DNA of 64,000 nt, taken from positions 310,001-374,000 of the forward strand of contig OZ241918.1 in NCBI GenBank assembly GCA_965203915.1, given 5' to 3'. A program made the position numbers and the translations under genes. The stretch is from JASGCL01 sp965203915 (lineage in GTDB: Bacteria; Pseudomonadota; Alphaproteobacteria; JASGCL01). Under the pieces are notes generated by a model that searched no databases, had not been told where the DNA came from, and was given only the letters and a program-made list of their open reading frames with translations. Below are positions 15,384 through 24,091 of the stretch, piece after piece (the first letter of the stretch is position 1; each line of letters begins with the position of its first letter).

Positions 15384-16763
15384 ATGCCTCAAAGTAATTC
15401 AGCCAAAGAACGGGATATTGCTAATATTTTGCATCCCTACACCAACCTTGCGGTGCATGAAACGCGAGGCCCCACCATCATCGAACAGGGTAAGGGCGTT
15501 TATGTCAAGGATAGCGAAGGCAAAGAATATATCGAAGGATTATCAGGATTATGGTGCGCCTCGCTCGGCTATGGCCAAGAACGATTGATAAAGGCCGCCG
15601 AAAAACAATTACGCATTTTGCCCTATGGTCATTTGTTTGCCCACAAAAGTCACGACCCCGCCATTGATTTGGCTGAAAAATTGGTCAACCTTGCCCCCAA
15701 AACACCCAACCGCATGGCGAAGGTTTTTTTTGCTTCCTCGGGTTCGGAAGCCGTCGACAGCGCCATCAAAATAGTTTGGTATTATCACAATGCTATCGGC
15801 AAACCAAAGAAGAAACTTATTTTGTCGCGTCATCATGGTTACCACGGGGTGACGGTGGCGGGGGCTTCGCTGACGGGTTTACCCGCCCTGCATAAGGGTT
15901 TTGACCTGCCGATTATTCCCGTGAAGCACCTCACCGTGCCGCATTTCCCACGTTTGGGCAAGGACGGCGAAACCGAAGAACAATTCACCGACCGATTGAT
16001 GGATGAGGTCAAGGCGGTGATTAAAGAAGTTGGCGCGGAAAATATCGGCGCGATGATAGCCGAACCGTTGCAAGGCGCGGGCGGGGTGATATTGCCACCC
16101 AAAGATTATTTCAAAAAGCTGCAGCCTATCTTGCAAGAAAATGATATTTTGTTGATAGCCGATGAAGTCATCACGGGTTTTTGTCGCACCGGCAATTTTT
16201 GGGGGTCGGAAACCTACGGCATTAACCCCGACATCATGACCATGGCGAAGGCCTTGTCGGCGGCTTACCTACCCATTTCGGCGGTGATGATAAATGAAAA
16301 ATTGGCGGCGCCGATTATTAAATTGGCGGGCGAATTGGCAACCTTTGGCACGGGCTTTACTTACGGTGGGCATCCCGTGGCTTGCGCTGTCGCCTTGGAA
16401 ACATTAAAAATTTATGAAGAAGAAAAGGTGTTAGACCATGTAAGGAAGCTAGCCCCACGGGTGCAACAACATTTGGCAACATTGCGCGACCACCCGTTGG
16501 TTGGCAACACGCGCGGCGTTGGTTTAATCGGCGCGGTAGAATTATGGCAAGATAAAACATCCAGGAAATTTTTTGCCCCCGAGCTAGCGGCGGCGGCGAA
16601 GGTTGCTGCCTTGGGTGAAAAACATGGGGTGATATTGCGCCCCTTGGTGTTTGATTCGGTGGCTTTCTGCCCGCCGTTAATTATTTCTGAAAAAGACCTC
16701 GACGAATTATTTAAACGTTTCACCGCGGCGTTGGACGAAGCCGTTTCTGTCCTTAAACCTTAA
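15384..16763 (+). CDS. Class III aminotransferase (omega-amino acid/diamine:pyruvate type)
   Basis: 459-residue PLP enzyme of the omega-transaminase group that moves an amino group from a diamine or omega-amino acid to a keto acid. Class III marks are LSGLWCASLGYG, FFASSGSEAVDSAIKI, HHGYHGVTVAGASLTG, the cofactor aspartate in IADEVITGFCRTG, and the PLP lysine at about residue 289 in MAKALSAAYLP. Closest in look to putrescine-, beta-alanine- or taurine-pyruvate transaminases; the substrate cannot be told from sequence alone. hemA begins six bases after its stop, so they are co-transcribed. The aldehyde dehydrogenase at 50.9 kb would suit the next step of a diamine pathway. Confidence 0.88.
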   Translation: MPQSNSAKERDIANILHPYTNLAVHETRGPTIIEQGKGVYVKDSEGKEYIEGLSGLWCASLGYGQERLIKAAEKQLRILPYGHLFAHKSHDPAIDLAEKLVNLAPKTPNRMAKVFFASSGSEAVDSAIKIVWYYHNAIGKPKKKLILSRHHGYHGVTVAGASLTGLPALHKGFDLPIIPVKHLTVPHFPRLGKDGETEEQFTDRLMDEVKAVIKEVGAENIGAMIAEPLQGAGGVILPPKDYFKKLQPILQENDILLIADEVITGFCRTGNFWGSETYGINPDIMTMAKALSAAYLPISAVMINEKLAAPIIKLAGELATFGTGFTYGGHPVACAVALETLKIYEEEKVLDHVRKLAPRVQQHLATLRDHPLVGNTRGVGLIGAVELWQDKTSRKFFAPELAAAAKVAALGEKHGVILRPLVFDSVAFCPPLIISEKDLDELFKRFTAALDEAVSVLKP

Positions 16764-16769
16764 ACCAAC

Positions 16770-17996
16770 ATGAGCATTGATTTCTTCGAGAATTCAATAA
16801 AAGAAACCCTCGTTAAAATAAAGAACGAGGGGCGTTATCGCGTGTTCGCCGATCTGCAACGCATCCCCAGCAAATTCCCGAAGGCCCTTTATCATAACAA
16901 ACAGGGCGTGGAACGCGAAATAACAATATGGTGTTCCAACGATTATTTGGGCTTGGGGCAGGACCCGCGGGTTATCGAAACCATGAAAGAGGCATTAGAA
17001 AAATATGGCACCGGGGCGGGCGGCACGCGCAACATCGCGGGTTCGCACCAATTGCATCAGGCTTTGGAAGAAAAATTGGCGCAGCATCATCACAAGCAAC
17101 AGGCGTTGCTTTTTACCTCGGGCTATGTTGCCAACTTAACCGCCCTGTCGGCCTTATCGGCCTTGAATCCTATTATTTATTCTGACGCCTTAAACCATAA
17201 TTCGATGATAGCTGGCATGCGCTATGGCAAGGCAACCAAAAAAATATTTCCCCATAATGACATGGTGGCGTTGGAAAAATTTTTGGCGGCCGACCATAAG
17301 GCCAACCCCGACCGCCCCAAAATCATCGCCTTTGAATCGGTTTATTCGATGGAGGCAACCTTTGGCAAAATAAAAGAGATAGTTGCCCTGGCAAAAAAAT
17401 ATTCGGCGATAACGTACCTTGATGAAGTTCATGCCGTTGGGTTGTATGGCGAAACGGGCGGTGGTTTGGCCGAACAATTGGGGGTGATGGATGAAATAGA
17501 TATTATCCAAGGCACGCTGGGCAAGGCCTTGGGGCAAATTGGTGGTTATGTTGCGGGCAAGAAAGAAGTGATAGATTACATTCGGTCGATAGGTCATGGG
17601 TTTATTTTTACCACGTCCTTACCGCCGCATGTTGTGGCGGGGGCGATGGTGGCACTTGATATTATTCGCACCACGCCATTGTTGCGCCAACAATTATCAA
17701 CCCAAGCCAAATATTTACAAAATACTTTGGAAAAATTTAAAATCCCCAGCATGCCATCGCAATGCCATATTGTGCCCGTGGTGATAGGTTCGGCAAATCA
17801 ATGCAAGGTCATAACCGACAGAATGTTGACACGCCACGATATTTACATTCAACCCATTAATTTCCCCACCGTGCCACGCGGGTCCGAACGTTTACGCTTA
17901 ACCGCCAGTCCGTTGCATCATGATTCATTGATAGACGACATGGTTGTTGCCTTGGACAAAGAATGGCAAGATTTCCAATTGCCGCGCTTGGCATAG
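16770..17996 (+). CDS. hemA: 5-aminolevulinate synthase
   Basis: 408-residue PLP enzyme condensing glycine with succinyl-CoA to 5-aminolevulinate, the first step of haem synthesis in alphaproteobacteria and mitochondria (C4 pathway). Seen: WCSNDYLGLGQ, GTGAGGTRNIAGSHQLHQ, the cofactor aspartate in YLDEVHAVGLYG, and the PLP lysine at about residue 252 in GTLGKALGQIGGY. SERLRLTASPLH near the end is typical of ALAS and separates it from the related KBL and BioF enzymes. This gene is the best phylogenetic indicator in the window. Confidence 0.95.
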   Translation: MSIDFFENSIKETLVKIKNEGRYRVFADLQRIPSKFPKALYHNKQGVEREITIWCSNDYLGLGQDPRVIETMKEALEKYGTGAGGTRNIAGSHQLHQALEEKLAQHHHKQQALLFTSGYVANLTALSALSALNPIIYSDALNHNSMIAGMRYGKATKKIFPHNDMVALEKFLAADHKANPDRPKIIAFESVYSMEATFGKIKEIVALAKKYSAITYLDEVHAVGLYGETGGGLAEQLGVMDEIDIIQGTLGKALGQIGGYVAGKKEVIDYIRSIGHGFIFTTSLPPHVVAGAMVALDIIRTTPLLRQQLSTQAKYLQNTLEKFKIPSMPSQCHIVPVVIGSANQCKVITDRMLTRHDIYIQPINFPTVPRGSERLRLTASPLHHDSLIDDMVVALDKEWQDFQLPRLA

Positions 17997-18105
17997 CAAC
18001 CCCAATGTGATAATGTGGTGGGTGTTGGCACGATAAGATAACGGCCACATAGCAAACCCGCCTGTCGCCTTTTGTTTTTCGGGCAAAACCTTGATAAAAA
18101 AAACC

Positions 18106-19356
18106 ATGGTAAAAAATATTGATGTTATTATTTCGGGCGGCGGCTTGGCGGGGCAAACCCTGGCCTTGGCTTTGGCACAACATCATTTATCGGTTGCCTT
18201 GATAGAACGGGGCAAGATAGAAAAAACCTTGCAACCAAATTTTGACGGGCGGGCATCGGCACTGTCGTTGGCGCCATTACAATTTTTGGCGCAATTGGGT
18301 TTGTGGCAAGAATTAAAAAATCACGCCACGCCCATCCATGATATTCGCATTGTCGACGGCGATGTGTTGCGCGGCGCGTCGTCGCTGACCGCCCATTTTA
18401 ACCACCGCGACATTGGTGCGGGGGCGGGGGGGAACGGTACCCCTAGCTTTCAACTTTACCCCGATGCCGCCCAACAACCATTTGGCGCGTTGGTGGAAAA
18501 TCGTTTTTTGCGCCACGCGCTGATGGCTGGCATCAAGCAACAGCAAAATAACATCGCCCTGTATGAAGAGGATTCGATGGTGCGCAAAACAATCAACCCC
18601 GATAAGGTCGAGGTTGAATTAGCATCGGGTGAGGTATTGACCGCCAAATTGTTGGTGATAGCCGAAGGAAAATTTTCGGCGGAGGCAAAAAACATCACCA
18701 CTTTTTATGAAAACCAATATATGCAAACCGCCGTGGTGTTGTCGGTCAAGGCCGAGCGTCATCATCACGGGGTGGCGGTAGAATTTTTTTATCCCGCGGG
18801 GCCATTTGCCATGTTGCCATTGCAAGACAACAAAATGAATGTGGTGTGGACCGAACACCCGCGGATGGCCGAAAAATTATTAAAATTATCACCCCAAGAT
18901 TTTCATTCCCAATTGCAACAACGTTTTACCGATTGGCTGGGCAAGATAGAAATAGCGAGCGATATTTTTTCCTACCCCCTTACCGTGCGGCACGCCCGCC
19001 AGTATGGCAAAGACCGCCAATTGTTGGTGGCCGATTCGGCCCACACCATTCACCCCATCGCGGGCCAGGGTTTTAATTTGGGAATAAAAGATATCATGGC
19101 ATTAACCGAAATATTGGCGCAGGCCAAACGCGCGGGACAAGATTGGGGCAGCGACAGCGTTATCAAAAATTATGAACGGGCAAGGTTTTATGACAACCAA
19201 AAAATGTTGATGGCGACCGACGCCCTGAACAAATTATTTGCCACCAGCCATGACATGGTGACCGCGGTGCGGCGTTTGGGGTTATTTGGTTTTGACCAAT
19301 TGGATTTTTTAAAAAAACAAACCGTGCGTTATGCCATGGGGTTGAATAAACCTTAA
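18106..19356 (+). CDS. FAD-dependent ubiquinone-biosynthesis hydroxylase (UbiH/UbiF/UbiL family)
   Basis: 416-residue flavoprotein monooxygenase that hydroxylates the ubiquinone ring at one of its three positions. The dinucleotide-binding loop SGGGLAGQTLALAL is at residues 10-23, a DGRASALS segment follows, and the second FAD motif DSAHTIHPIAGQGFNLGIKD is near residue 307. Which position it modifies cannot be told. The frame opens 5 codons earlier at a TTG; the ATG at 18106 is preferred. It is followed after 19 bp by the rhomboid gene. Confidence 0.88.
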   Translation: MVKNIDVIISGGGLAGQTLALALAQHHLSVALIERGKIEKTLQPNFDGRASALSLAPLQFLAQLGLWQELKNHATPIHDIRIVDGDVLRGASSLTAHFNHRDIGAGAGGNGTPSFQLYPDAAQQPFGALVENRFLRHALMAGIKQQQNNIALYEEDSMVRKTINPDKVEVELASGEVLTAKLLVIAEGKFSAEAKNITTFYENQYMQTAVVLSVKAERHHHGVAVEFFYPAGPFAMLPLQDNKMNVVWTEHPRMAEKLLKLSPQDFHSQLQQRFTDWLGKIEIASDIFSYPLTVRHARQYGKDRQLLVADSAHTIHPIAGQGFNLGIKDIMALTEILAQAKRAGQDWGSDSVIKNYERARFYDNQKMLMATDALNKLFATSHDMVTAVRRLGLFGFDQLDFLKKQTVRYAMGLNKP

Positions 19357-19375
19357 GGCAACGCCAACAACAAAC

Positions 19376-20071
19376 ATGCCTGTTACTTCGCCTCGCCGCA
19401 AATTTATTAATTTGCCCACGCCCGTGACGGCATGGGCCATGGTGCAGGTTGCTATCTTCATTGTCTTATATTTTGTGCACCATATTTATCAAGAAAAAAT
19501 AATCCAGCAATTTATTTTTGTGCCGTTGCGCGACATGGGGTTTTTATATGGCGCGCCCATCAACCTGCCATGGCTATTATCATGGGATGGTTTGTTGCAC
19601 GGCGGTGTGCCCTATCAACTTATTACCTATGGTTTTTTGCATCATGACATGAATCATTTGGCATTTAATGTGGTGATAGGTTTGGTATTTTCAAAAATGA
19701 TATATCCGCAATTGGGCGGTGCACGGTGGTTTGCCGTTTTTATTATCGGCCTGTTGGGCGGCGCGGCGTTGCATATCATGACTATTGGTGCCGCGGGGGG
19801 GGGGGTTGGTCTGATGGGTGCCTCGGGCGGGGTGGCGGCGTGGTTGGGCGCGGCCCTTTGGTTGGTGTTATTTAACAAATCCTTGCCGCCGCCATTCCAA
19901 CAACGACGTTATGCTTTATTTTTTATTATATTTTTTATTGCCGTCAATTTTTTGGGGGCATTGCTTGAAAATAATTTTGGCAACCAGGTTATTTCCAACG
20001 CGGGGCACCTTGGCGGTTTGTTATTTGGTTTTATTGGCACATGGTTGCTGATGTTAAAAAAATTTAGATAA
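19376..20071 (+). CDS. Rhomboid-family intramembrane serine protease
   Basis: 231-residue polytopic membrane protein with about six transmembrane helices. The catalytic dyad is visible: Ser150 in GLMGASGGV (GxSG motif) and His211 in NAGHLGGLLFG; the conserved HDMNHLAFN (His90-Asn98) is in the second membrane helix. Rhomboids cut single-pass membrane proteins within the bilayer; no substrate is suggested by the context. It probably shares a transcript with the upstream Ubi hydroxylase. Confidence 0.93.
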   Translation: MPVTSPRRKFINLPTPVTAWAMVQVAIFIVLYFVHHIYQEKIIQQFIFVPLRDMGFLYGAPINLPWLLSWDGLLHGGVPYQLITYGFLHHDMNHLAFNVVIGLVFSKMIYPQLGGARWFAVFIIGLLGGAALHIMTIGAAGGGVGLMGASGGVAAWLGAALWLVLFNKSLPPPFQQRRYALFFIIFFIAVNFLGALLENNFGNQVISNAGHLGGLLFGFIGTWLLMLKKFR

Positions 20072-20276
20072 CTATCGCGCAGGGCGGGTGCCATCGCCCC
20101 TGTTGCTATCTTTGGCAATGGAAGACAGATTCAAAAAATTTATATATTGAATAGGCGTTTGGCAACACCACTATCGAGGCGCGAATCAGCGTTGGCTATA
20201 TATTCTAAATTTTTTTATCGCCATCAATTTTTTTAAGCTCGCGGCTGACATTTTTTGGCTTGGTTGTTGTGCATCA

Positions 20277-20306
20277 TTGCCCGCGCGTGTTATGATGCTG
20301 TATAAT
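20277..20306 (+). promoter_or_regulatory. Sigma-70-type promoter of the barrel gene at 20.4 kb
   Basis: TTGCCC (20277-20282) and a perfect TATAAT (20301-20306) with an 18-bp spacer, giving a start near 20313 and a leader of about 60 bases. The rest of the 300-bp gap after the rhomboid gene shows only a GGGCG/CGCCC hairpin near 20080. Confidence 0.55.
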
Positions 20307-20371
20307 TTTATGACAATACTCAGAGAAAAAAGCAAAATATCTGAGGCAATTTCTTTTTGCGGGGGTTTAGC

Positions 20372-21301
20372 ATGCAAAACACTTTAGGCTTGCTCTTTTC
20401 GTTCCTCGTGTCAACCATGCCGAATGATGTTCCAATTAGCTATTATAAACAAAATATTTCATTCATATTGGGTTATTATAATTATAGCCAGGTTGGAAAG
20501 GATGATGGTTATTTTACATCGATGGGTGCCGTCACCCCAGGGATCAATTACACGGGGCAATATCATTTTGGTTTGAGCAATGTGGGATCTTTTTTTATAG
20601 GGCCAGATCTTAGTATTTATGGTGGCGCATTACGCTATAGTTCAAAAGTTGCGGGTGGTAATGATGGTGGCGTCTTTGTGGCGGATATAAGAATTTTGGG
20701 TGGTTATGGTTTTAAGCTTGCCGAAGGGCATCGTCTTGATATAATGACTGGTGGTGCTTACCGATTTGCAAGCCACAGCAGCGAAGATAAAATAACCGAC
20801 ACGGGACATCGTGGTTTGAATCATGCTAATCATTTGGGCTATATTCCATTGGGGATTGGCTATACATATAATAATGGAGAAGTTATGTTTGGGTTGTTTG
20901 GTGAATATGATATTTTTTTACGCGCGTTGCAGTTGCAATATCGTCGCACCACGGGCGTGGTCTATGGTAGCGTGGATGGCAGTTTCAGTCGTGTTAGCCA
21001 TTACGAACCTAATAATCCTAAAAAATATAATCAGACAAAGGGTTATGGATTCAGAACGCGCATGATAGCGGTTTATAAAAATTGGTTGGTGGAACCATTT
21101 TTCAATTATTGGGATATTGCGGCCAGCGACGCGGTTGAAAACGCCGTGGCCTGTTACACAGCTAACCCGACCGAACGGACGCCCTGTATCGGCAACCTAT
21201 TGGTGGGTGATGGCAGCCTTGAGCAAAAACAAAATATTTCTGAAATAGAACCTGCTAACAAAACTATCGAGACAGGGGTTAGGATTGGTTATGTCTTCTA
21301 A
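20372..21301 (+). CDS. Outer-membrane beta-barrel protein, family 1 paralogue a
   Basis: 309-residue exported protein built of alternating aromatic beta-strands, ending in IETGVRIGYVF (terminal Phe, as Bam substrates have). It shares with the products at 35.2 and 44.4 kb the features GYYNYSQVG near the start, GQYHFG, FIGPDLSIYGG, NHLGYIPLG, EYDIFLRALQ and the EPANKTIE-like end. GCGGGGG precedes the ATG at 20372; the signal sequence (LGLLFSFLVS) is short, and the paralogues have longer ones. Its stop overlaps the ruvX start. No function beyond surface porin or antigen can be inferred. Confidence 0.78.
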   Translation: MQNTLGLLFSFLVSTMPNDVPISYYKQNISFILGYYNYSQVGKDDGYFTSMGAVTPGINYTGQYHFGLSNVGSFFIGPDLSIYGGALRYSSKVAGGNDGGVFVADIRILGGYGFKLAEGHRLDIMTGGAYRFASHSSEDKITDTGHRGLNHANHLGYIPLGIGYTYNNGEVMFGLFGEYDIFLRALQLQYRRTTGVVYGSVDGSFSRVSHYEPNNPKKYNQTKGYGFRTRMIAVYKNWLVEPFFNYWDIAASDAVENAVACYTANPTERTPCIGNLLVGDGSLEQKQNISEIEPANKTIETGVRIGYVF

Positions 21302-21848
21302 TTTTTTTACCAACATCACCAGCAATCGTAAAGATTTCATTGGCCGCCTGCCCACCGCGCCAGGCTTGGGCGCGCGGCCCAGGGTGGGGCGCGTTATGGC
21401 ACTTGACCTTGGGCTTAAACGCACGGGCGTTGCCTTGTCCGACCCATCGTGCAAAATTGCCAGTCAATTTGGTATTTTGCAAAAATTTATTCCCGCCAAT
21501 CAAAAAAATAATTTTTCTCACCAGGCTGATATTATTTTGGCCTTAATAAAAAAAGAAGGGATCGTTGGGTTGGTGGTCGGCTTGCCATTAAACATGGATG
21601 GTGGCGAAAACAAACAAACCCAACGGGCGCGGCAATATGCTCAAAATTTGGTGAAACATGGCGTGACCATACCATTGTTGATGATGGACGAGCGTTTGAC
21701 CAGCCAAGCCGTGGATAAATTATTGGCCGATGAAAAAAGAAAAGACGATGCAAAAATATCAACGCGCCAAAAAAACAAAGTTCGCGACCAGATGGCAGCA
21801 AGTTTTTTATTACAGGGATTGTTAGATGAAATAAATAATTTTATTTAA
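21291..21848 (+). CDS. ruvX: Putative pre-16S rRNA nuclease / Holliday junction resolvase-like YqgF
   Basis: RNase-H-fold protein of the YqgF/RuvX family, which matures the 16S rRNA 5' end in E. coli. Seen: MALDLGLKRTGVALSDP (catalytic Asp), VVGLPLNMDGGENKQTQRA, and MMDERLTSQAVD, the conserved acidic motifs. From the ATG at 21291 it has 185 residues and overlaps the barrel gene stop; an ATG at 21396 would give the usual 150 residues, so the first 35 residues are uncertain. Its stop shares a base with the next ATG (TAATG). Confidence 0.88.
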   Translation: MSSNFFTNITSNRKDFIGRLPTAPGLGARPRVGRVMALDLGLKRTGVALSDPSCKIASQFGILQKFIPANQKNNFSHQADIILALIKKEGIVGLVVGLPLNMDGGENKQTQRARQYAQNLVKHGVTIPLLMMDERLTSQAVDKLLADEKRKDDAKISTRQKNKVRDQMAASFLLQGLLDEINNFI

Positions 21849-22897
21849 TGACCAACATATCAACAATATTTTTTCTTTTGATAATGGGTTGGTTGCTTCA
21901 GCCTGGCGCGGGTGCGGCGCAACAATTGGTGCCCGATCTCCCGCTGGTGGGCGATGGGGTGATATCGCATCTGCAACCACTTTATCCTGTCTCGCCAGCA
22001 GGCATAGCAAAACATACCGAAATTATTTTGCCAAAGAAAATTGCCAAAAATAGTTTTAAAAAAATAAAAGACAGCATGTATGCCGCCGATAAAAAAAATG
22101 GCAAGATCCCTTTCGTTATTATTTTGGAAAGCAGCGGCGGCGGCGACAATGCCTTGAATAAGCAAGGCAAGTATGACAGGAATACGGATAGCTTCACCCC
22201 CTGGTCGGAATGGTTTTTGGAAAATGGGGTCGCGGTGATTCAGGTGCATAGCGCCAAGGCGCGTGGTTTCACCAATTGGGAAGGGGATGAGGACGTGGGT
22301 TGCGATGCTTATCGCCAAGATGCTGCCATGGCTTATCAATTTGCTATCAAGAAAGAACAGAAATTAGACCCCGATAGATTTGCCCTGGTTGGTTTTTCAA
22401 TGGGGGGAAGGCAGGCCCTTAATAGTTATCCATTTTTTAAAGACAAAAAACCAAGCGCGATATTTTCTTTTTATAATGCTTGCGTGCGTTTTCAACCCGA
22501 GGAAGACCAAAAGATGGTGGATTGGTGTCCCATCACTTACCCGCCAAGGAGCACAATGCAAATTCATATATTATATGGCGATGAGGACGCGTTTGGTAAG
22601 GTTGCCAATGGGCGCGGCGAAACGACTTTTCTAACTTGCAAAAAGAAAGCCGATGAAAACACAGATGGTAATATTTATTTTCATGGTTTGCGGGGTGCCC
22701 TTCATAGTTTTGAAAATGAAGCTGACGTGATTGACGATGGCGATGGCACACCGCCCATTCCTTATGGCCATAACAAATCGTCGCGCGCCGCCATTAAAAG
22801 ATCGTCCGACATCATAGCAAAAAGTCTTTCAAAGCTATGGCGTGTGAATATAAGAAGGGATAACATAGATGTTGACCATGGCGCACCCGACAGGTAA
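21848..22897 (+). CDS. Secreted alpha/beta hydrolase (dienelactone hydrolase-like), copy 1
   Basis: 349 residues with an N-terminal signal peptide (FFLLIMGWLLQPGAGA, cut near residue 24). The alpha/beta-hydrolase nucleophile elbow is GFSMGG with Ser184; the remaining acid and base are likely the Asp in LYGDEDAFG and the His in RGALHSFE. Several cysteines suggest disulphides and hence a periplasmic location. The gene at 23058 is a clear paralogue, sharing GFSMGGRQALNSYPFFKDKK and LDPD before it. The start overlaps the ruvX stop by one base. The substrate is unknown. Confidence 0.78.
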   Translation: MTNISTIFFLLIMGWLLQPGAGAAQQLVPDLPLVGDGVISHLQPLYPVSPAGIAKHTEIILPKKIAKNSFKKIKDSMYAADKKNGKIPFVIILESSGGGDNALNKQGKYDRNTDSFTPWSEWFLENGVAVIQVHSAKARGFTNWEGDEDVGCDAYRQDAAMAYQFAIKKEQKLDPDRFALVGFSMGGRQALNSYPFFKDKKPSAIFSFYNACVRFQPEEDQKMVDWCPITYPPRSTMQIHILYGDEDAFGKVANGRGETTFLTCKKKADENTDGNIYFHGLRGALHSFENEADVIDDGDGTPPIPYGHNKSSRAAIKRSSDIIAKSLSKLWRVNIRRDNIDVDHGAPDR

Positions 22898-22942
22898 GCC
22901 CAAAAAGCAAGCATAAGAGCGAGGATGGTTTTTTCAAAACAA

Positions 22943-23008
22943 GGGATTCAAGAGGGATTCAAGAGGGATTCAAGAGGGATTCAAGAGGGATTAAATAGGG
23001 ATTAGGCA
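22943..23008. repeat. 11-bp tandem repeat between the two hydrolase genes
   Basis: Four perfect units of GGGATTCAAGA (22943-22986) and two diverged units (to 23008). The unit is purine-rich and carries no stop-free product of note. It lies directly upstream of the second hydrolase gene and could alter its promoter spacing if copy number varies. Confidence 0.9.
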
Positions 23009-23057
23009 GGCGGACTAGTCTATGGTATATTTAACAATATTTTTTTAGGTAGCAAGC

Positions 23058-24065
23058 ATGTGGTGTAAAAGAATTATTTTTATGACGATGGTCGGGCTGA
23101 TGTTGGTTGCGCCGCGTGGCGCAATGGCCGATGGGTTGGGACGCGCATGGCCTGTAACAGTGGCGCAGTTGGAAAAAAATATTGATATTTTTTTACCCAA
23201 AGCCACCGCGGAAAGCGATTTCCAAAAATTAAACCGCAGGCTATTTCCTAACAGAGAAAGAAATAAAAAACTCGCCCAAAAAATTCCTTTTGTTATTCTT
23301 TTGGAAAACAGCGGCGCCAGCGAGAAAACAACGGGCGAGGATGGACAATATGATGATAGCCAGGATGTTTTTTATCCATGGACAAGGTGGTTTTTGAACA
23401 ATGGTGTCGCCGTGGTTCAGGTGCATAGTGCCAGGGCGCGAAAATTAGATGATTGGGAAAAGGCGGGTCAGGCAGGTTGCGACGGTTATCGCCAAGACCC
23501 AGCTATGGTTTATGACATTGTTACCAAAAAAATAGAAAAATTAGATCCCGATAAATTTGCCCTGATGGGTTTTTCGATGGGCGGAAGGCAAGCCCTTAAT
23601 AGTTATCCATTTTTTAAAGACAAAAAACCAACCGCCATTTTTTCGGTTTATAACGCCTGTGTTAATTTTGAACCGAAAAAAGACCTGAAGGTTACAGATT
23701 GGTGTCCGATTAATTACCCATTAAGAAGCCCAACCCAAATTCATATATTGTATGGTGATGAAGATGATTTTGGCAAGGTTGTTAATAGCCGCGGCGAGAC
23801 GACCTTTTCTATTTGTAAAAAGAAAGCCGATGAAGACAAACAGGATAATTTGTATTTCCATGTTTTGCCTGGCGCCCTCCATCTTTTTGAAGACAGGTAT
23901 AGCCAAGACGATTTTACCGAACCCTTCCGCTATGGCCGCAATGACGCATCGCCCGCCGCCATCGCAAGATCGGTGCATATTATGTCGCGCGTTTTATCGA
24001 AATCATGGGGCATCAAGCTGAAAGAAAGCAATATCGAAACCGAAGGCGGCCCGCCCGCTGATTAA
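23058..24065 (+). CDS. Secreted alpha/beta hydrolase (dienelactone hydrolase-like), copy 2
   Basis: 335 residues, signal peptide MVGLMLVAPRGAMA cut near residue 24. The nucleophile is Ser173 in GFSMGGRQAL; the acid/base pair is probably in LYGDEDDFG and PGALHLFE. It is a diverged tandem duplicate of the preceding hydrolase, with best conservation around the nucleophile, the NGVAVVQVHSARAR strand and the CDGYRQDPAM segment. GGTAG precedes the ATG. It converges on gltX with 26 bp between. As with copy 1, the substrate is unknown. Confidence 0.78.
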   Translation: MWCKRIIFMTMVGLMLVAPRGAMADGLGRAWPVTVAQLEKNIDIFLPKATAESDFQKLNRRLFPNRERNKKLAQKIPFVILLENSGASEKTTGEDGQYDDSQDVFYPWTRWFLNNGVAVVQVHSARARKLDDWEKAGQAGCDGYRQDPAMVYDIVTKKIEKLDPDKFALMGFSMGGRQALNSYPFFKDKKPTAIFSVYNACVNFEPKKDLKVTDWCPINYPLRSPTQIHILYGDEDDFGKVVNSRGETTFSICKKKADEDKQDNLYFHVLPGALHLFEDRYSQDDFTEPFRYGRNDASPAAIARSVHIMSRVLSKSWGIKLKESNIETEGGPPAD

Positions 24066-24091
24066 ATATGACATGGTGTACGTAGGTTTCT

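Noticed and set aside
22943..23008. CRISPR or integron-like repeat
   Set aside because: 11-bp directly abutting units without spacers are a minisatellite.
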